Below are positions 15,331 to 23,587 of a stretch of 32,183 nt of DNA, in pieces (the stretch's first letter is position 1; every line of letters starts with the position of its first letter). The notes under the pieces are model-generated. The model saw only the letters and a list, made by a program, of their open reading frames with translations, had not been told where the DNA came from and ran no database searches. The stretch lies in the NCBI RefSeq assembly GCF_012034245.1, contig NZ_JAATEO010000046.1, positions 1 through 32,183 of the forward strand. Reading direction: 5' to 3'. A program made the position numbers and the translations under genes. Origin of the DNA: Micromonospora thermarum (GTDB lineage Bacteria; Actinomycetota; Actinomycetes; Mycobacteriales; Micromonosporaceae).

Positions 15331-15635
15331 TGGCGAAGAAGAGCCTGGTCAACCGGCAGGCCCGCCGCGAGGAACTGGTCGCTCGGCACGCGCAGAGGCG
15401 GGCGGAGCTGAAGCGGCTGGTCGCCCATCCGGACACCGCCCCGGACGTACGCGCCGAGGCGGTCCGCGGGCTCAGCCGGCTGCCACGCGACTCCAGCCCG
15501 GTACGGCTGCGGTCCCGGGACCAGATCGACGGCCGCCCCCGCGGGGTGCTGACCCGGTTCGGGCTCTCCCGAGTCAGGTTCCGAGGGCTGGCGCTGCGCG
15601 GCGAGATGCCCGGGGTGCGCAAGGCGTCGTGGTGA
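15330..15635 (+). CDS. rpsN: Zinc-independent ribosomal protein S14
   Basis: Small-subunit protein uS14, long form of 101 residues without any cysteine. It opens MAKKSLVNRQARREELVARH and ends with the RNA-binding NRDS-like region (VRLRSRDQIDGRPRGVL) and FGLSRVRFRGLALRGEMPGVRKASW. It would replace the short zinc-binding S14 during zinc scarcity. It is the last ribosomal gene of the operon. A zinc-free S18 (rpsR2), often found with this set, is missing here. About 100 bp separate it from the first surface-repeat protein gene, so read-through is possible. Confidence 0.96.
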   Translation: MAKKSLVNRQARREELVARHAQRRAELKRLVAHPDTAPDVRAEAVRGLSRLPRDSSPVRLRSRDQIDGRPRGVLTRFGLSRVRFRGLALRGEMPGVRKASW

Positions 15636-15736
15636 TGTCACCACCCAGCACCCATGGCATGAAGGTCGGCACGTGGCGCGCCGCCCGGTGGGAGCACATG
15701 TACCACCGCGCAGGTACGCGGTGTGAAAGGGGAGGT

Positions 15737-17209
15737 ATGAATGCGACGGTGAGGGCTCGCGGCTTCGCGGCCCTGGTCGCCGGGGCGGTGGTGGTCGCCG
15801 GCACGGTGCTGGCACCCACGGCTGCGTCGGCGGCCGAGAAGGTGGTGCTGTCCGAGGGGCACACCGACGCGGTCGACGTGCACTACGAGGGGGGTGCGCT
15901 GTCGCTGAAGGTCAACGACGACACGGTCAGCCCTGCGGTCAAGCGCGACCCGGCGGACGTGACGTTCCAGGTCCTTCCGGAGGCGGCCATGGCCGTTCCG
16001 GACGATCCCCGCTTCGCCTTCCTCGGGCCGGCGGGCAGCCAGGTCTGGCTGCTGCCGATGACCCAGGATCCGGATCTGCTCTGGCCAGGTTGGAACACCA
16101 CGACGCTGGACTCGGGGGTGTTCGAGGGGAACAAGGTGCGGCTGAGCCTGGTCGACGTGCAGGGGCCGGGCAACGTCACGCTGTTCACCCAGGACTCGTT
16201 CGGCGGTCCGATCATCAAGTTCCGTGCCGACGACGGGCTCCCGGACACGATCGATGTGCCGGTGAAGACCCACGCGCACTCGAACTGGGCGTTCAGCGCG
16301 CTGGGCAGCTACACGCTGAAGTTCCAGGCCGACGCGACCCTGACCAACGGCACCACGGTCAGCACCGGGCCGGTCGACTACTCGTTCGTCGTCGGCGAGC
16401 TGCCCGGCGGCCAGCCGCAGGTCAGCCTGTCGGTCAGCGGCATGGCCGACGAGTACCAGCCCAACGACACCGTCACGCTCACCGCGGTGCAGACGCCGCA
16501 GACCGAGCTGAACAACTACCACTGGTTCAGCAAGTGCCCCGGCGCGGCCGACTGGACTGTCATCCCGGGTGAGGCGGGCGCCAGCTACTCCTTCACCGCG
16601 ACCCGGGAGCTGAACGCCTGCGAGTACGTGGCCAAGCTCTACGACGACGACCACGCGGTGGCCGCGACCAGCGAACCGGTGACCCTCTGGGTGGCGTTCC
16701 CGCCGCAGGAGCCGGGCACCTCGCAGACGATCACCGCGTCGATCGACGAGACGCAGGGCTCCCTGGTGATCAGCGTCAACCCGGACGACCGGGCCGTGGT
16801 GCTGCCGCCCGCGCAGCTCAACGCCGCCGGCGACCGGTGGGAGAGCAACGGTGAGCTGCGGCCGGTCACGGTGACCGACACCCGCGCCGGTCAGCCCGGA
16901 TGGAGTGCGTCCGGGCAGATCCCGGCTGACTTCACCGGTCCGGGCGGCGCGACGTTCAGCGCCGGCTACCTCGGCTGGAGCCCCCGGGTGCTGGCACCGG
17001 GGTCCGGGCAGGGCGTCGTTGCCGGCCCCGTGGTGGCACCGTACGTCGTCGGGACCGGCGGCGGCCTGGGCACCAGCGCGGTGCTGGGCTCGGCCTCGGC
17101 CGGCGCCGGGCGGGGCACCGCACAGCTCGGCGCGGGCTTGCGGCTGAGCCTGCCCACCGAGACGGCCGCGGGAACCTACACCGCGACCCTCACCCTCACC
17201 GCTATCTGA
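15737..17209 (+). CDS. Secreted surface-repeat protein with histidine motifs
   Basis: 490-residue secreted protein with a signal peptide (VRARGFAALVAGAVVVAGTVLAP, cleavage near ASA-A). The first 230 residues form one actinobacterial surface-anchored repeat (TIGR03769 type). It opens with VLSEGHTDAVDVHYEGGALSL, contains FLGPAGSQVWLLP and LLWPGWNT, and closes with HAHSNWAFSALGSYTLKF. The histidines in GHTD and HAHSNW recur in the other copies and may bind metal. Residues about 235-340 look like an Ig-like module (HWFSKCPGAADWTVIPG with two Cys). The remainder is a Gly-rich tail without sortase signal or transmembrane helix, so attachment to the cell is unclear. The ATG follows a GGGGAGG ribosome binding site. 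No Zur box is directly upstream; it may be transcribed from the rpmB operon. Confidence 0.8.
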   Translation: MNATVRARGFAALVAGAVVVAGTVLAPTAASAAEKVVLSEGHTDAVDVHYEGGALSLKVNDDTVSPAVKRDPADVTFQVLPEAAMAVPDDPRFAFLGPAGSQVWLLPMTQDPDLLWPGWNTTTLDSGVFEGNKVRLSLVDVQGPGNVTLFTQDSFGGPIIKFRADDGLPDTIDVPVKTHAHSNWAFSALGSYTLKFQADATLTNGTTVSTGPVDYSFVVGELPGGQPQVSLSVSGMADEYQPNDTVTLTAVQTPQTELNNYHWFSKCPGAADWTVIPGEAGASYSFTATRELNACEYVAKLYDDDHAVAATSEPVTLWVAFPPQEPGTSQTITASIDETQGSLVISVNPDDRAVVLPPAQLNAAGDRWESNGELRPVTVTDTRAGQPGWSASGQIPADFTGPGGATFSAGYLGWSPRVLAPGSGQGVVAGPVVAPYVVGTGGGLGTSAVLGSASAGAGRGTAQLGAGLRLSLPTETAAGTYTATLTLTAI

Positions 17210-17262
17210 TCGCCCGAACCCGCCCCGGAGGCCGGCGCCCTGCCGTGTCACCGGGCAGTCGC

Positions 17263-17296
17263 GGGGTGGGCGGGCGTTGCCGCGCCCGCCCACCCC
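17263..17296 (+). terminator. Perfect hairpin terminator after the first surface protein
   Basis: GGGGTGGGCGGGCG (17263-17276) pairs perfectly with CGCCCGCCCACCCC (17283-17296) around a 6-base loop. It lies 53 bp after the stop codon and before the next start at 17341. It would reduce or end transcription, separating the ribosomal/surface unit from the following genes. Confidence 0.75.
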
Positions 17297-17340
17297 CATC
17301 CCCCGCCCGTCACCCCGAGGAAACGGACCACCTCCCCGCC

Positions 17341-18546
17341 ATGCGCCTGCTCGCCGCCATCGCCACCGGCATCGCCCTGCTCGGCGCGGCCCCGGCACCA
17401 CCCGCCCCGACGCCGACGCCTTCGGCCGCCGTCACGTGGGGAGTGGCGCCGTCGAGCGCGAAGGGCCCGAACGGCCGGCCGGCGTTCACCTACAAGCTCG
17501 ACCCCGGCGCCACCCTGACCGACTACGTCGCGGTCACCAACCACTCGGCGCGCCCGCTCACCCTGAACCTCTACGCCAGCGACGCGATCACCACCGCGCA
17601 GGGCGGCTTCGACCTGCTGGCCGGCGGCCAGCAACCCACCGACGTCGGCGCCTGGGTCCGCCTCACCCAACGCAGCGTGACCATCCCGTCGACGTCCCGG
17701 CTGGACATCCCGTTCACCCTCACCGTGCCGAACAACGCCACACCGGGGGACCACGCCGGAGGGATCGTCGCCTCACTCGCCACCACGACAGCGGACGCCC
17801 AGGGCAACCAGGTCGCCGTCGACCACCGCGTCGGCGCGCGCATCTACCTACGGGTGACCGGTGAGCTACAACCGGCACTGACCGTCGAAGACCTTCAGGT
17901 ACGGCACAGCGGCTCGGTCAATCCGCTGGCCGGTGGCACGCTCACCGCCACCTTCACCGTCCGCAACACCGGCAACGTCCGGCTAACCGGCCGACCCACG
18001 CTCAACGCGGCAGGCCCCTTCGGCCTCGGCCGGCGTTCGATGGACGCGGCGGCCCTGCCGGAGATCCTGCCCGGCGGTGAACTGACCACCACCGTACGCA
18101 TGACAGGGGTGCCGCCGCTGTTCCGGCTCACCGCGAGCGCCGCCGTCACGCCCGCCGCCGTCGGCGACCAGGTCCTCGACCCGCCGCCGCAGGGCGACAC
18201 GGCGCAGGTCACCGTCTGGGCGGTGCCCTGGCCGCAGCTGGCCCTGCTGGTCCTGCTCGCCCTCGCAGTCTGGGTGTTGATCGTCGCCCGCCGCCGGCGG
18301 GCCCGACAGATCGCACAGGCGGTAGCCGCCGCCCGGGAGCAGGGGCGCACCGAGGCCAGCCAGAAGACCGAACGGCTTTCGGACGGCCAGGATCCCGCGA
18401 TCCCCGCCGTCATCGGCGCGGGTCCCCGAGCCGGCGACGACGGCGATCCGGCGCCCGACCGTTCGACACCAGACGCCGAGCGTCCCGACCAGAGCCGCGA
18501 CAACTCCCGACCGGACATCGACCACACGGGGAAGGACGAGCAGTGA
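17341..18546 (+). CDS. Membrane-anchored DUF916/WxL-interacting-like protein
   Basis: 401-residue predicted type I membrane protein. A short signal peptide (MRLLAAIATGIALLGAAPAP) is followed by an extracellular part of two beta-sandwich modules. The first runs about 30-180, with FTYKLDPGATLTDYVAVTNHSARPLTL and IPFTLTVPNNATPGDHAGGIVASL, typical of DUF916 proteins, which interact with WxL surface proteins and peptidoglycan. The second (about 180-285) resembles a CARDB/NEW3-like module (FTVRNTGNVRLTGRPTL). A membrane helix PQLALLVLLALAVWVLIVA (about 299-317) precedes a basic, then acidic and disordered, cytosolic tail. Its place beside the repeat proteins suggests it holds or organises them in the wall. 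The ATG at 17341 is chosen to give the signal peptide directly. Confidence 0.72.
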   Translation: MRLLAAIATGIALLGAAPAPPAPTPTPSAAVTWGVAPSSAKGPNGRPAFTYKLDPGATLTDYVAVTNHSARPLTLNLYASDAITTAQGGFDLLAGGQQPTDVGAWVRLTQRSVTIPSTSRLDIPFTLTVPNNATPGDHAGGIVASLATTTADAQGNQVAVDHRVGARIYLRVTGELQPALTVEDLQVRHSGSVNPLAGGTLTATFTVRNTGNVRLTGRPTLNAAGPFGLGRRSMDAAALPEILPGGELTTTVRMTGVPPLFRLTASAAVTPAAVGDQVLDPPPQGDTAQVTVWAVPWPQLALLVLLALAVWVLIVARRRRARQIAQAVAAAREQGRTEASQKTERLSDGQDPAIPAVIGAGPRAGDDGDPAPDRSTPDAERPDQSRDNSRPDIDHTGKDEQ

Positions 18547-18670
18547 CACGGCCAGGCCGTACCGCAGGCACCGCACCGGCCCCCTCGACCACGCCGCAGG
18601 GCACCGCCACCAGTCACGTCGTCACGACACGACACGACGAAACACCATCACGTCGCCTGGGGAGCGAGCA

Positions 18671-20275
18671 ATGACGATGAGAAGCATGCGTGCCGCCGCC
18701 GGCCTTGCCCTGGCCGTAATGGCGCTGGCCGCAGGGGCCGCGCCGGCCGTCGCCGAACCGGCGGCGGTCACCGCGACCGGCGCGGACCTGGTCTCGGTGG
18801 CGCTCGACGGTGACGCGATGTCGCTGCGCATCCGCGACGCCGCCCAGGTGGCCCGCGACGCGCCCGGGCGCGACCCGGCCGAGGTGGTGCTCGGCCCGAA
18901 CGGCGGCCTCGCCGGCCGGGTACCGCCCGGGAAGGCCTTCGCCTTCCTCGGACCGCCGGGACACCCCGTGTGGTCACTGTCCGCCGGCGACACCGGGTTC
19001 CCTGCCCTGGACACCACCGGGGTACGCCCCGACGCCATCGCTGACGACACGGTGACCCTCAGCCTGCGCTCGGTCGAGGGACCGGGGACGTTCACCGCCT
19101 ACACGCTGTCGGGCATCGGGCGGGCGACTGCCCTGTTCGGAAGCGGCGCGAATGCGACGCGGTCGATGCGGCTGCCGGCGGCAACGCGCACCTTCGGTGT
19201 GGTATGGGCCTTCGACGCCGCCGGCGACTACCGGCTCACTCTGGCCGCATCGGCGGCCCTGCGCTCCGGCAAGACGGTCAGCGCCGAGGCGACGTACCGC
19301 ATCCGCGTACCACCGATCGTCCCGGCCGGGCAGGTACTCCCACCGGCTGCGCCGCAGCAGACGGCGCGGCCCGGCGGTCAGCCGACGGTGCGGCCTTTCG
19401 CCGCTCCCGCCGGCGAGCCGAAGCCGGCTGCGGCACCGAAGCCGGCCGCCGCGCCAGCACCGCCGGCCGCGAAGGCGGCAACCACGGCTGCCGGTGCCCG
19501 GCAGGTTATCGCCGACGGGCACGTCGACATGGGCCCGCAACTGTCCGGAGACAACTGGACGATCCGGATCAAGGACGACCGCACCAGCCCCGCCGTCTGG
19601 CGGGAGACCGCCGACGTGGTCCTGCACGTCAAGGACAACGCGAAGATCACCGTGCCGGCCGGGGCGGACTTCCTCGGCAAGCAGGGCGACACCGTGTGGC
19701 TGCTGCCGCAGTCCCAGCAGGCCGGCATCGTCTGGCCCGGCTGGAACACCCAGCACCCGTCCGTCGTGTCCGGCGTCAAGGGCAACGTCACCTGGACGCT
19801 CAAGGGCGTCAACGGGCCGGGCCGGTTCGCGCTCTTCCTGACCGGCTCGTTCGGTAAGGCCGACGTGCTGTTCGACTCCGCCAAGCCGTTCCCGCAGCAG
19901 CTGAGCGTCCCGCTGAACAGCCACGCGCACGGCAACTGGGCATTCACCAAGCCCGGCCTGTACCGCCTCGCGGTGCAGATGAGCGGCACCACCACCGCAG
20001 GCAAGGCGGTCACCGACACCAAGACGCTCACCATCGCCGTCGGCGACAGCACCGACCCGAACAGCGGCTTCGGACCGGGCAGCGGCTCCGGAGGCGGCGG
20101 AGACAACAACGGGGAGGACCAGGGCGGTGCTGGCCGTCTGCCGCGCACCGGCACCGGCTGGGTGCTGTCGGCCGGCGCGGCCGGCGTGGTCCTCGTCGCC
20201 GTCGGGGTCCTGCTGGTGCTGCTCACCCCTCGCCGCCGCGCCGGCCCCGCTGATACCGCAACGGCACACACGTGA
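18671..20275 (+). CDS. Sortase/membrane-anchored two-repeat surface protein
   Basis: 534-residue surface protein of the ABC-transporter-associated anchored-repeat type (TIGR03773-like). Signal peptide 1-29, then repeat 1 (about 34-215), a Pro/Ala-rich linker (about 220-275), repeat 2 (about 278-460), a Gly/Asn spacer, a sortase-like LPRTGTGW signal, a hydrophobic helix (LSAGAAGVVLVAVGVLLVLL) and a basic tail. Repeat 2 keeps ADGHVDMG and SHAHGNWAF. Repeat 1 has lost both (ATGADLVS; TFGVVWAF), so only one copy retains the putative metal ligands. GGGGAGCGAG precedes the ATG. It starts the transporter operon: its stop overlaps the next gene by GTGA. Whether LPRTG is used by a sortase needs a sortase gene, not present here. 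Confidence 0.85.
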   Translation: MTMRSMRAAAGLALAVMALAAGAAPAVAEPAAVTATGADLVSVALDGDAMSLRIRDAAQVARDAPGRDPAEVVLGPNGGLAGRVPPGKAFAFLGPPGHPVWSLSAGDTGFPALDTTGVRPDAIADDTVTLSLRSVEGPGTFTAYTLSGIGRATALFGSGANATRSMRLPAATRTFGVVWAFDAAGDYRLTLAASAALRSGKTVSAEATYRIRVPPIVPAGQVLPPAAPQQTARPGGQPTVRPFAAPAGEPKPAAAPKPAAAPAPPAAKAATTAAGARQVIADGHVDMGPQLSGDNWTIRIKDDRTSPAVWRETADVVLHVKDNAKITVPAGADFLGKQGDTVWLLPQSQQAGIVWPGWNTQHPSVVSGVKGNVTWTLKGVNGPGRFALFLTGSFGKADVLFDSAKPFPQQLSVPLNSHAHGNWAFTKPGLYRLAVQMSGTTTAGKAVTDTKTLTIAVGDSTDPNSGFGPGSGSGGGGDNNGEDQGGAGRLPRTGTGWVLSAGAAGVVLVAVGVLLVLLTPRRRAGPADTATAHT

Positions 20276-21855
20276 GCCCGCCGATCGCGCCAGGGCTGCG
20301 GTGGGCGATCCTGCCGCTGCTGATCGTGGGGCTGGTCGCCGGCTGCCGGTCAGAGGTGGCGTTGAGCGCCAACGACGAGCGCCTCCAGGTCATCACGACC
20401 ACCGGAATCCTGCGAGACCTGGTGAGCAACGTCGGCGGTGACCGGGTAGCGGTCAGCTCGTTGGTACCCGACGGCGCCGACCCGCACAGTTACGAGCCGT
20501 CGCTGCGCGACATCCGCGACGTCGTCTACGCCGACGTCGCGTTCAGCAACTACCTGCTGCTGGAAGAGCAGGCCATCATCAAAGCGCTGGATGCGAACCT
20601 GCGCGACGGCATACCGAACATCTCGCTGGCCGAGGGAGCGGTGAAGTACGCCGCGGAGATCATCCCGCTGGTCGAGGACGTGTCGCTGGACACCATCTGG
20701 CTGGGCATGCGGGTACGCGGCACGGGTGCGGCGCACGGGGCGAACCGCGCCTCCGACGTGTTGCTCAGCGCCACCGCGGCCGACGGTCCGGGTGGGGTGG
20801 TCGCGTACCTGACCGAATCGTTCGGCAACCCGTCGTTCTACATCGACTCCACCGACGGGTTCGATCCCGCCAACGGATACCGAGACGACACCGCCACCCT
20901 GCCGCCCGACGCGCACACGCACATGAGCTGGGCGTTCACCAAACCAGGTGTCTACCGGCTGACCATGCGGGCGCATCTGGCGGTCGACCCGCAGTCGCCG
21001 CCGGTCCCGATGGGCGAGCAGGCGTTCACATTCGCCGTCGGAGTGGATCCGCACTCCGTGCCGGGCATGACAGGCGCGGCGGTCCTGAACTCCGGGCACG
21101 CCGACCTCACCGTCGACCTCGACCAGCGGCGGCTCTACCTGTTCGCCGACCCCGAGGGCAGCGGCGAGGCCAACCAGCGGGTCTACGACCCAGCCCGCAC
21201 CGTTATCGAGGTACCCAGCAAGGCGCTGCTCGAGGTGCCCGGTGACCGGAAGTTCCGATTCCTCGGCCGGCCCGGCACCCAGGTCTACCAGCTTCCGCAG
21301 GCGGTCCTCGGCAAGCACGTGCACGGCGAGATCGACCCGCACCTGTGGCAGAACGTCCGCAACGCCATCTCCTACACCGAACTCATCCGCGACACCCTCA
21401 TCGGGGCCGACCCCCAGGGCGCGCCGGCCTACCAGTCGAACGCCTCGGCCTACATCCGGGAACTGGAAAAGCTCGACACCTACGTCCGGGACACCATCGC
21501 CCGGATTCCGCCGCCGCGACGGCACCTGGTCACCACGCATGACGCTTTCGGCTACCTGGGGCAGGCGTACGGGATCCAGATCTCCGGGTTCGTCACCCCG
21601 AACCCGGCCACCGAGCCGAGCCTGGCCGACCGTCGCCGGCTCACCGAGACGATCCGCAACCTGAAGATCCCCGCCGTGTTCCTAGAGCCCGGCCTGGCCG
21701 CCCGGTCCACCACCCTGACCGAGGTGGCCCGCGAGCAAGGACTGCGGATCTGCTCCATCTACGGCGACACCCTCGACCGACACGTCACCACCTACGTGCA
21801 GATGATGCGGTTCAACGCCGAATCACTGCACGACTGCCTGACCACCGACAACTGA
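20272..21855 (+). CDS. Zinc/manganese ABC transporter lipoprotein with inserted surface repeat
   Basis: 527-residue substrate-binding lipoprotein of cluster A-I (ZnuA/TroA), TIGR03772-like. The lipobox LVAGC puts the lipid cysteine at 25. VITTTGILRDLV and GADPHSYEPS (ligand His, about 72) open the metal-binding fold, which resumes at about 350 with HVHGEIDPHLWQNV (second His), TTHDAFGY (third His, about 423), FLEPGLA and YGDTL (ligand Asp, about 499). Between about 125 and 345 a foreign segment is inserted. It holds most of one surface repeat, ending HTHMSWAFTKPGVYRL, then the first half of another (LNSGHADLTVDL to FLGRPGTQVYQLP). So the metal receptor carries the same motifs as its partners. 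The GTG start overlaps the previous stop. Confidence 0.9.
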   Translation: MSPPIAPGLRWAILPLLIVGLVAGCRSEVALSANDERLQVITTTGILRDLVSNVGGDRVAVSSLVPDGADPHSYEPSLRDIRDVVYADVAFSNYLLLEEQAIIKALDANLRDGIPNISLAEGAVKYAAEIIPLVEDVSLDTIWLGMRVRGTGAAHGANRASDVLLSATAADGPGGVVAYLTESFGNPSFYIDSTDGFDPANGYRDDTATLPPDAHTHMSWAFTKPGVYRLTMRAHLAVDPQSPPVPMGEQAFTFAVGVDPHSVPGMTGAAVLNSGHADLTVDLDQRRLYLFADPEGSGEANQRVYDPARTVIEVPSKALLEVPGDRKFRFLGRPGTQVYQLPQAVLGKHVHGEIDPHLWQNVRNAISYTELIRDTLIGADPQGAPAYQSNASAYIRELEKLDTYVRDTIARIPPPRRHLVTTHDAFGYLGQAYGIQISGFVTPNPATEPSLADRRRLTETIRNLKIPAVFLEPGLAARSTTLTEVAREQGLRICSIYGDTLDRHVTTYVQMMRFNAESLHDCLTTDN

Positions 21856-21866
21856 TGGAGGAGCCA

Positions 21867-22847
21867 GTGACGGCAGGACGGCCGCGAGGCAGCACCCGCA
21901 CGACGACCGCCATCCTGCGCTACGCGCTGGCCACGGCGATCCTACTGGCCACGACGCAGACCCCGGCGCAGGCCGAGCAGCCGACACCGGGCCTCGGCCA
22001 GTCGATCGCCGCCGACCAGCCCCTCACCACCGGCCGGGCGGAACTCTCCGCCGGACACGTCGACATCGGCCCCCGCTACGTCCACAACCAGTGGACGCTG
22101 CTGATCCACGACGGCACCCAGGCCCGGCCGGTGTGGCGCGACCCCGACGAAACCGTCCTGCGGGTCTCCGACGCCGCGCTGCAGACCGTTCCGGACGACC
22201 CGGCGTACGCCTTCCTCGGCGTTGACGCCGGCAAACGGGTCTACGTGGTGCCACAGGTCCAGAACCCCGACGTCGTCTGGCTCGGCTGGAACACCCAGGA
22301 CCCCCGGGTGATGCAGAGCATCGACCGCGGCGTCACCCTGACCCTGCTCGGCGTACGCGGACCGGGGACCCTCACGACGTATCTGCAGTCGGGCAACTTC
22401 GCCGAGCCCCAGCCGCTGTGGCGCTCCACCGAGCCGAAGGCGCAGCCCTTCTGGGCCGAGGTCAACACCCACACCCACGCCAACTGGGTCTTCACCGCAC
22501 CCGGCGTCTACCTGATCGCGGTGCAGGTCTCCGCCGACCTGATCAACGGCGGGACGGTGTCGGCGACCCGCACGCTGCGCTTCGCCGTGGGAGACGCCAC
22601 CAGCGCCGACGAGGCGTACGCCGCCACCGCGCACATCCCGGTGCCGGCGGGCCAGGCATCGCCCGCCGACGACCGGGCCAAAGCCGGCCAGCCGGCCGGT
22701 GAGTCCGACACCCCGCTGCTCGCCGCGTTGGTGGCGATAGCAGCACTGCTCGCCACCGGCCTGGTGCTTCTGCTGCTGCGCGGACGCGGCGCGAAACGGC
22801 AGGCCGAGCGGGAACGCAGGACCTCGCTGTCCGGGGGTGACCGTTGA
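21867..22847 (+). CDS. Membrane-anchored single-repeat surface protein
   Basis: About 326-residue protein. A twin-arginine-poor signal segment (ILRYALATAILLATTQTPAQA) precedes one surface repeat (about 50-235) with SAGHVDIGPRYVHNQWTLLI, FLGVDAGKRVYVVP, VVWLGWNT, GPGTLTTYL and HTHANWVFTAPGVYLI, all histidine motifs intact. A linker leads to a membrane helix (LLAALVAIAALLATGLVLLLL) and a basic cytosolic end, so it is anchored in the membrane rather than by sortase. I prefer the GTG at 21867 because GGAGGAG lies just before it; an ATG at 21855 overlaps the previous stop and would add four residues. Its end overlaps the ATPase TTG start (TTGA). It is likely a helper of the transporter, passing or holding metal close to the lipoprotein. 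Confidence 0.82.
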   Translation: MTAGRPRGSTRTTTAILRYALATAILLATTQTPAQAEQPTPGLGQSIAADQPLTTGRAELSAGHVDIGPRYVHNQWTLLIHDGTQARPVWRDPDETVLRVSDAALQTVPDDPAYAFLGVDAGKRVYVVPQVQNPDVVWLGWNTQDPRVMQSIDRGVTLTLLGVRGPGTLTTYLQSGNFAEPQPLWRSTEPKAQPFWAEVNTHTHANWVFTAPGVYLIAVQVSADLINGGTVSATRTLRFAVGDATSADEAYAATAHIPVPAGQASPADDRAKAGQPAGESDTPLLAALVAIAALLATGLVLLLLRGRGAKRQAERERRTSLSGGDR

Positions 22848-23587
22848 GAGCGCTCGAGGTTGATCAGCTGGACGTGGACCTCGGCGGCCGGCCGGTCCTG
22901 CGGGACATCCACCTGCACCTGGACCGGGGCGAGCTGGTCGGGCTGCTCGGACCCAACGGTGCCGGAAAGACCACCCTGCTACGTGCCATCCTGGCACTGA
23001 CCCGTACCCGCGGCGGCACGGTGACCGTAGAGGGCAAGCCGTCGCGGCCCGGCCGGTCCGACATCGGCTACGTGCCCCAGCGTCACGAGTTCACGTGGGA
23101 CTTCCCCATCTCCGTCGAGCAAGCCGTCATGACCGGTCGGACCGGCCGCCTGGGGCTGCTCCGCCGCCCCAGCGTCGCCGACTGGCGGGCCGTCGGCGAC
23201 GCCCTGGACCGGGTACAGCTCACCGGGCTGCGCCGCCGGCCGGTCGGCGAGCTGTCCGGTGGGCAACGCCAACGCGTCCTGGTCGCCCGGGCCCTCGCCC
23301 TCGCGCCGCGCATCCTGCTGCTCGACGAGCCGTTCACCGGACTCGACATGCCCACCCAGGAACTACTGGGCCAGCTGTTCACCAGCCTGGCGCGAGAGGA
23401 CCGAGCGGTGCTGATGACCACCCACGACCTCGTCGCCGCGGTGGACACCTGCACCCGACTGGTCCTGCTCAACGGCCGGATCATCGCCGACGGACACCCG
23501 GCGGACCTGCAGGACGCCGAACGGTGGACGAAGACCTTCGGCGTGAGCGAAACCTCCCCGCTGCTGAAACTCGTGAGGGCGACCTGA
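22844..23587 (+). CDS. Zinc/manganese ABC transporter ATPase
   Basis: Cytosolic ATPase of 247 residues for the anchored-repeat transporter. Walker A GPNGAGKTT (36-44), Q-loop GYVPQR (75-80), signature LSGGQRQR (137-144), Walker B ILLLDEP and H-loop TTHD are all intact. The sequence VLRDIHLHLDRGELVGLLGPNG and the HEFTWDFPISVEQAV region are typical of the ZnuC/MntB class. The TTG start overlaps the previous stop by TTGA, and its TGA overlaps the permease ATG, so stoichiometric translation with the permease is likely. It powers import of the metal delivered by the lipoprotein encoded two genes upstream. Confidence 0.94.
   Translation: MRALEVDQLDVDLGGRPVLRDIHLHLDRGELVGLLGPNGAGKTTLLRAILALTRTRGGTVTVEGKPSRPGRSDIGYVPQRHEFTWDFPISVEQAVMTGRTGRLGLLRRPSVADWRAVGDALDRVQLTGLRRRPVGELSGGQRQRVLVARALALAPRILLLDEPFTGLDMPTQELLGQLFTSLAREDRAVLMTTHDLVAAVDTCTRLVLLNGRIIADGHPADLQDAERWTKTFGVSETSPLLKLVRAT

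Noticed and set aside
15638..17401. 587-codon leftward open frame across the first surface protein
   Set aside because: Arg/Gly/His-rich antisense shadow of a secreted protein whose signal peptide, motifs and ribosome binding site are clear on the plus strand.
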